Assembly: GCA_030638305.1 (NCBI GenBank)
Contig: DAOWEW010000051.1
Coordinates: 1 to 7,123, forward strand
Reading direction: 5' to 3'
Source of the DNA: Desulfobacteraceae bacterium
GTDB taxonomy: Bacteria; Desulfobacterota; Desulfobacteria; Desulfobacterales; ETH-SRB1
DNA: 7,123 bases
A program made the position numbers and the translations under genes. Shown here piece after piece: positions 6,175-7,123 of this stretch (position 1 is the first letter of the stretch; each line of letters starts with the position of its first letter). The notes beneath the pieces are model-generated. The model did no database searches. It was not told the DNA's origin and saw only the letters and a program-made list of their open reading frames with translations.

Positions 6175-7123
6175 TTAAAAAAAAATGCTCCTAAGTCTGT
6201 TGAATATTGTTTCTTTCAATTTATTAACCACTTTTCGCTGCCAGGTGATGCTTTTATCAATTTTATCAACTTCGTCCCAATATCGCCTGGAAACCCCTTT
6301 AGAGCTAATAGCTCCTACAACAATTGTTCTTATTTTAATATCATCTCCATCTACTTTAACATATTGGAAATTATCAAGTTGCCTGCACATAGCCTTTCTT
6401 GACGGTTTGGCCTTTGCAGTACTCCGAGCTGAATATACAGGAAAAGTACTGCTTTGAATATAATAGATGCCGTCTTGAACAACATACGAGTATTTAAATT
6501 TGTAGCCATCAGGGTTTCCAGAAAACACTGCACGGGTTTTACTCCCTTGTAACGCAGGATGAATATCTCTCCACCAGAATCCATCTGAATTCGCCCACTG
6601 TCTGGTGTGATGCATAAAAAAAAAGATATGACGATATTTATCTTGAAGTGACAATTCATTACGAATGAACTGAATTTGATCATCATCAAAAGGTACCGCT
6701 TCGCCTGTGAAAGCGTAGTCATTATTACCAAGGTTACAAATCCCCATTGAATCCAGTAAAATGAAACGACTACCTTTAAAAGTTATTGCAAAGGGCATTT
6801 TTGGATAACGATTATAAAATATATCACGCGTTCGAATACTGTAAACATCATGATTACCAGGTGTTATATAATACGGGATTCCCAATTTTTTCATTGCCGT
6901 GTCGAATCTATCCCAATCTTTTTGGATTATCTCAATGACCTTATTCGAGTGTGGTCCTTTATTGTTTTTCAAATAAAGGAGGTTTCCACCCTCTATAACA
7001 TCTCCTGTAACAATGATCAGATCGGGTTTCAACTCGGACAAACGTTCCAATATTTCTTTGAAATGTAAAGGCGGTTCGCCAAGACCATTTCTTGGATGGC
7101 CCCAGACAACAAATGAATAAGAA
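6175..7123 (-). CDS. Calcineurin-like metallophosphoesterase with degenerate metal motifs (5' end off the window)
   Basis: The 315 visible residues show a metallophosphoesterase fold; the true start lies beyond the right edge, and internal TTG or ATG codons should not be taken as the start. Numbering from the first complete codon, TGDVIEGG (39-46) is motif 2 and PGNHDVY (88-94) is motif 3. FMHHT (169-173) is the histidine after the next core strand. Two motifs are altered. The first strand reads FVVWGHPR (4-11) where relatives have D-x-H. The final G-H-x-H reads SGNPDGY (201-207), with G-N-x-D. Spacing from motif 1 to GD fits the family, so these look like substitutions and not misalignment. 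The C-terminus is basic and amphipathic. Normal members hydrolyse phosphomonoesters or diesters with two metals; activity here is uncertain. It leads into the GT4 gene after 22 nt. Confidence 0.87.
   Translation of the reverse strand, partial: SYSFVVWGHPRNGLGEPPLHFKEILERLSELKPDLIIVTGDVIEGGNLLYLKNNKGPHSNKVIEIIQKDWDRFDTAMKKLGIPYYITPGNHDVYSIRTRDIFYNRYPKMPFAITFKGSRFILLDSMGICNLGNNDYAFTGEAVPFDDDQIQFIRNELSLQDKYRHIFFFMHHTRQWANSDGFWWRDIHPALQGSKTRAVFSGNPDGYKFKYSYVVQDGIYYIQSSTFPVYSARSTAKAKPSRKAMCRQLDNFQYVKVDGDDIKIRTIVVGAISSKGVSRRYWDEVDKIDKSITWQRKVVNKLKETIFNRLRSIFF

Noticed and set aside
6171..6185. A run of nine T (minus strand) at the end of the metallophosphoesterase gene as a possible terminator or slippage site
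   Set aside because: No G+C-rich hairpin precedes the run, so it is not a convincing intrinsic terminator. Slippage would only change the last few residues, and nothing shows it is used.
7048..7050. TTG at 7050-7048 as the start of the metallophosphoesterase
   Set aside because: The frame is open upstream to the window edge and encodes the first core strand and helix of the fold, so the real start is outside.

Overview
The window is one continuous stretch of a bacterial cell-surface polysaccharide locus. All of it is read from the minus strand, so transcription runs from right to left. Six genes fill essentially every base. In order of transcription they are: a calcineurin-like metallophosphoesterase with its 5' end off the right edge; a GT4-type (GT-B fold) glycosyltransferase; three consecutive GT2 (GT-A fold) glycosyltransferases; and a heparinase II/III-like polysaccharide lyase that runs off the left edge. 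Gene junctions measure +22, +3, -1, +1 and -4 nt. No terminator, promoter, RNA gene, CRISPR array, insertion sequence or attachment site is visible. The window is therefore an internal part of a longer operon whose promoter lies to the right.

The left 2.1 kb has no complete minus-strand gene inside the window, but it is not empty. An uninterrupted 702-codon frame starts at a GTG (2106-2104) that overlaps the stop codon of the preceding glycosyltransferase, and it exits the window still open. It encodes an N-terminal membrane anchor, an alpha-helical lyase domain (Asn-His, then E-x-S-x-x-Y), a beta-rich heparinase II/III C-terminal domain (H-K-H-A-D-E-M-S) and a second hydrophobic segment at the window edge.

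The host is probably a Gram-negative bacterium. This is inferred from the gene set and from a lyase predicted to face the periplasm; no lineage marker is present. Composition is mosaic. The metallophosphoesterase, GT4 and first GT2 are clearly AT-rich, while the last two GT2 genes and the lyase are near 45-50% G+C in sampled lines. The change falls close to the gene junction at about 4011. This is typical of polysaccharide loci assembled from parts of different origin.

Proposed working model (inference): the four glycosyltransferases add successive sugars to a lipid-linked repeat unit at the inner face of the cytoplasmic membrane. The membrane-tethered lyase trims or clears a uronate-containing polymer on the periplasmic side. 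The metallophosphoesterase-fold protein has a less clear role, because two of its metal-binding motifs are degenerate. The most noteworthy observations are the lyase embedded in an assembly operon with a possible anchor at each end, and the motif-degenerate metallophosphoesterase.
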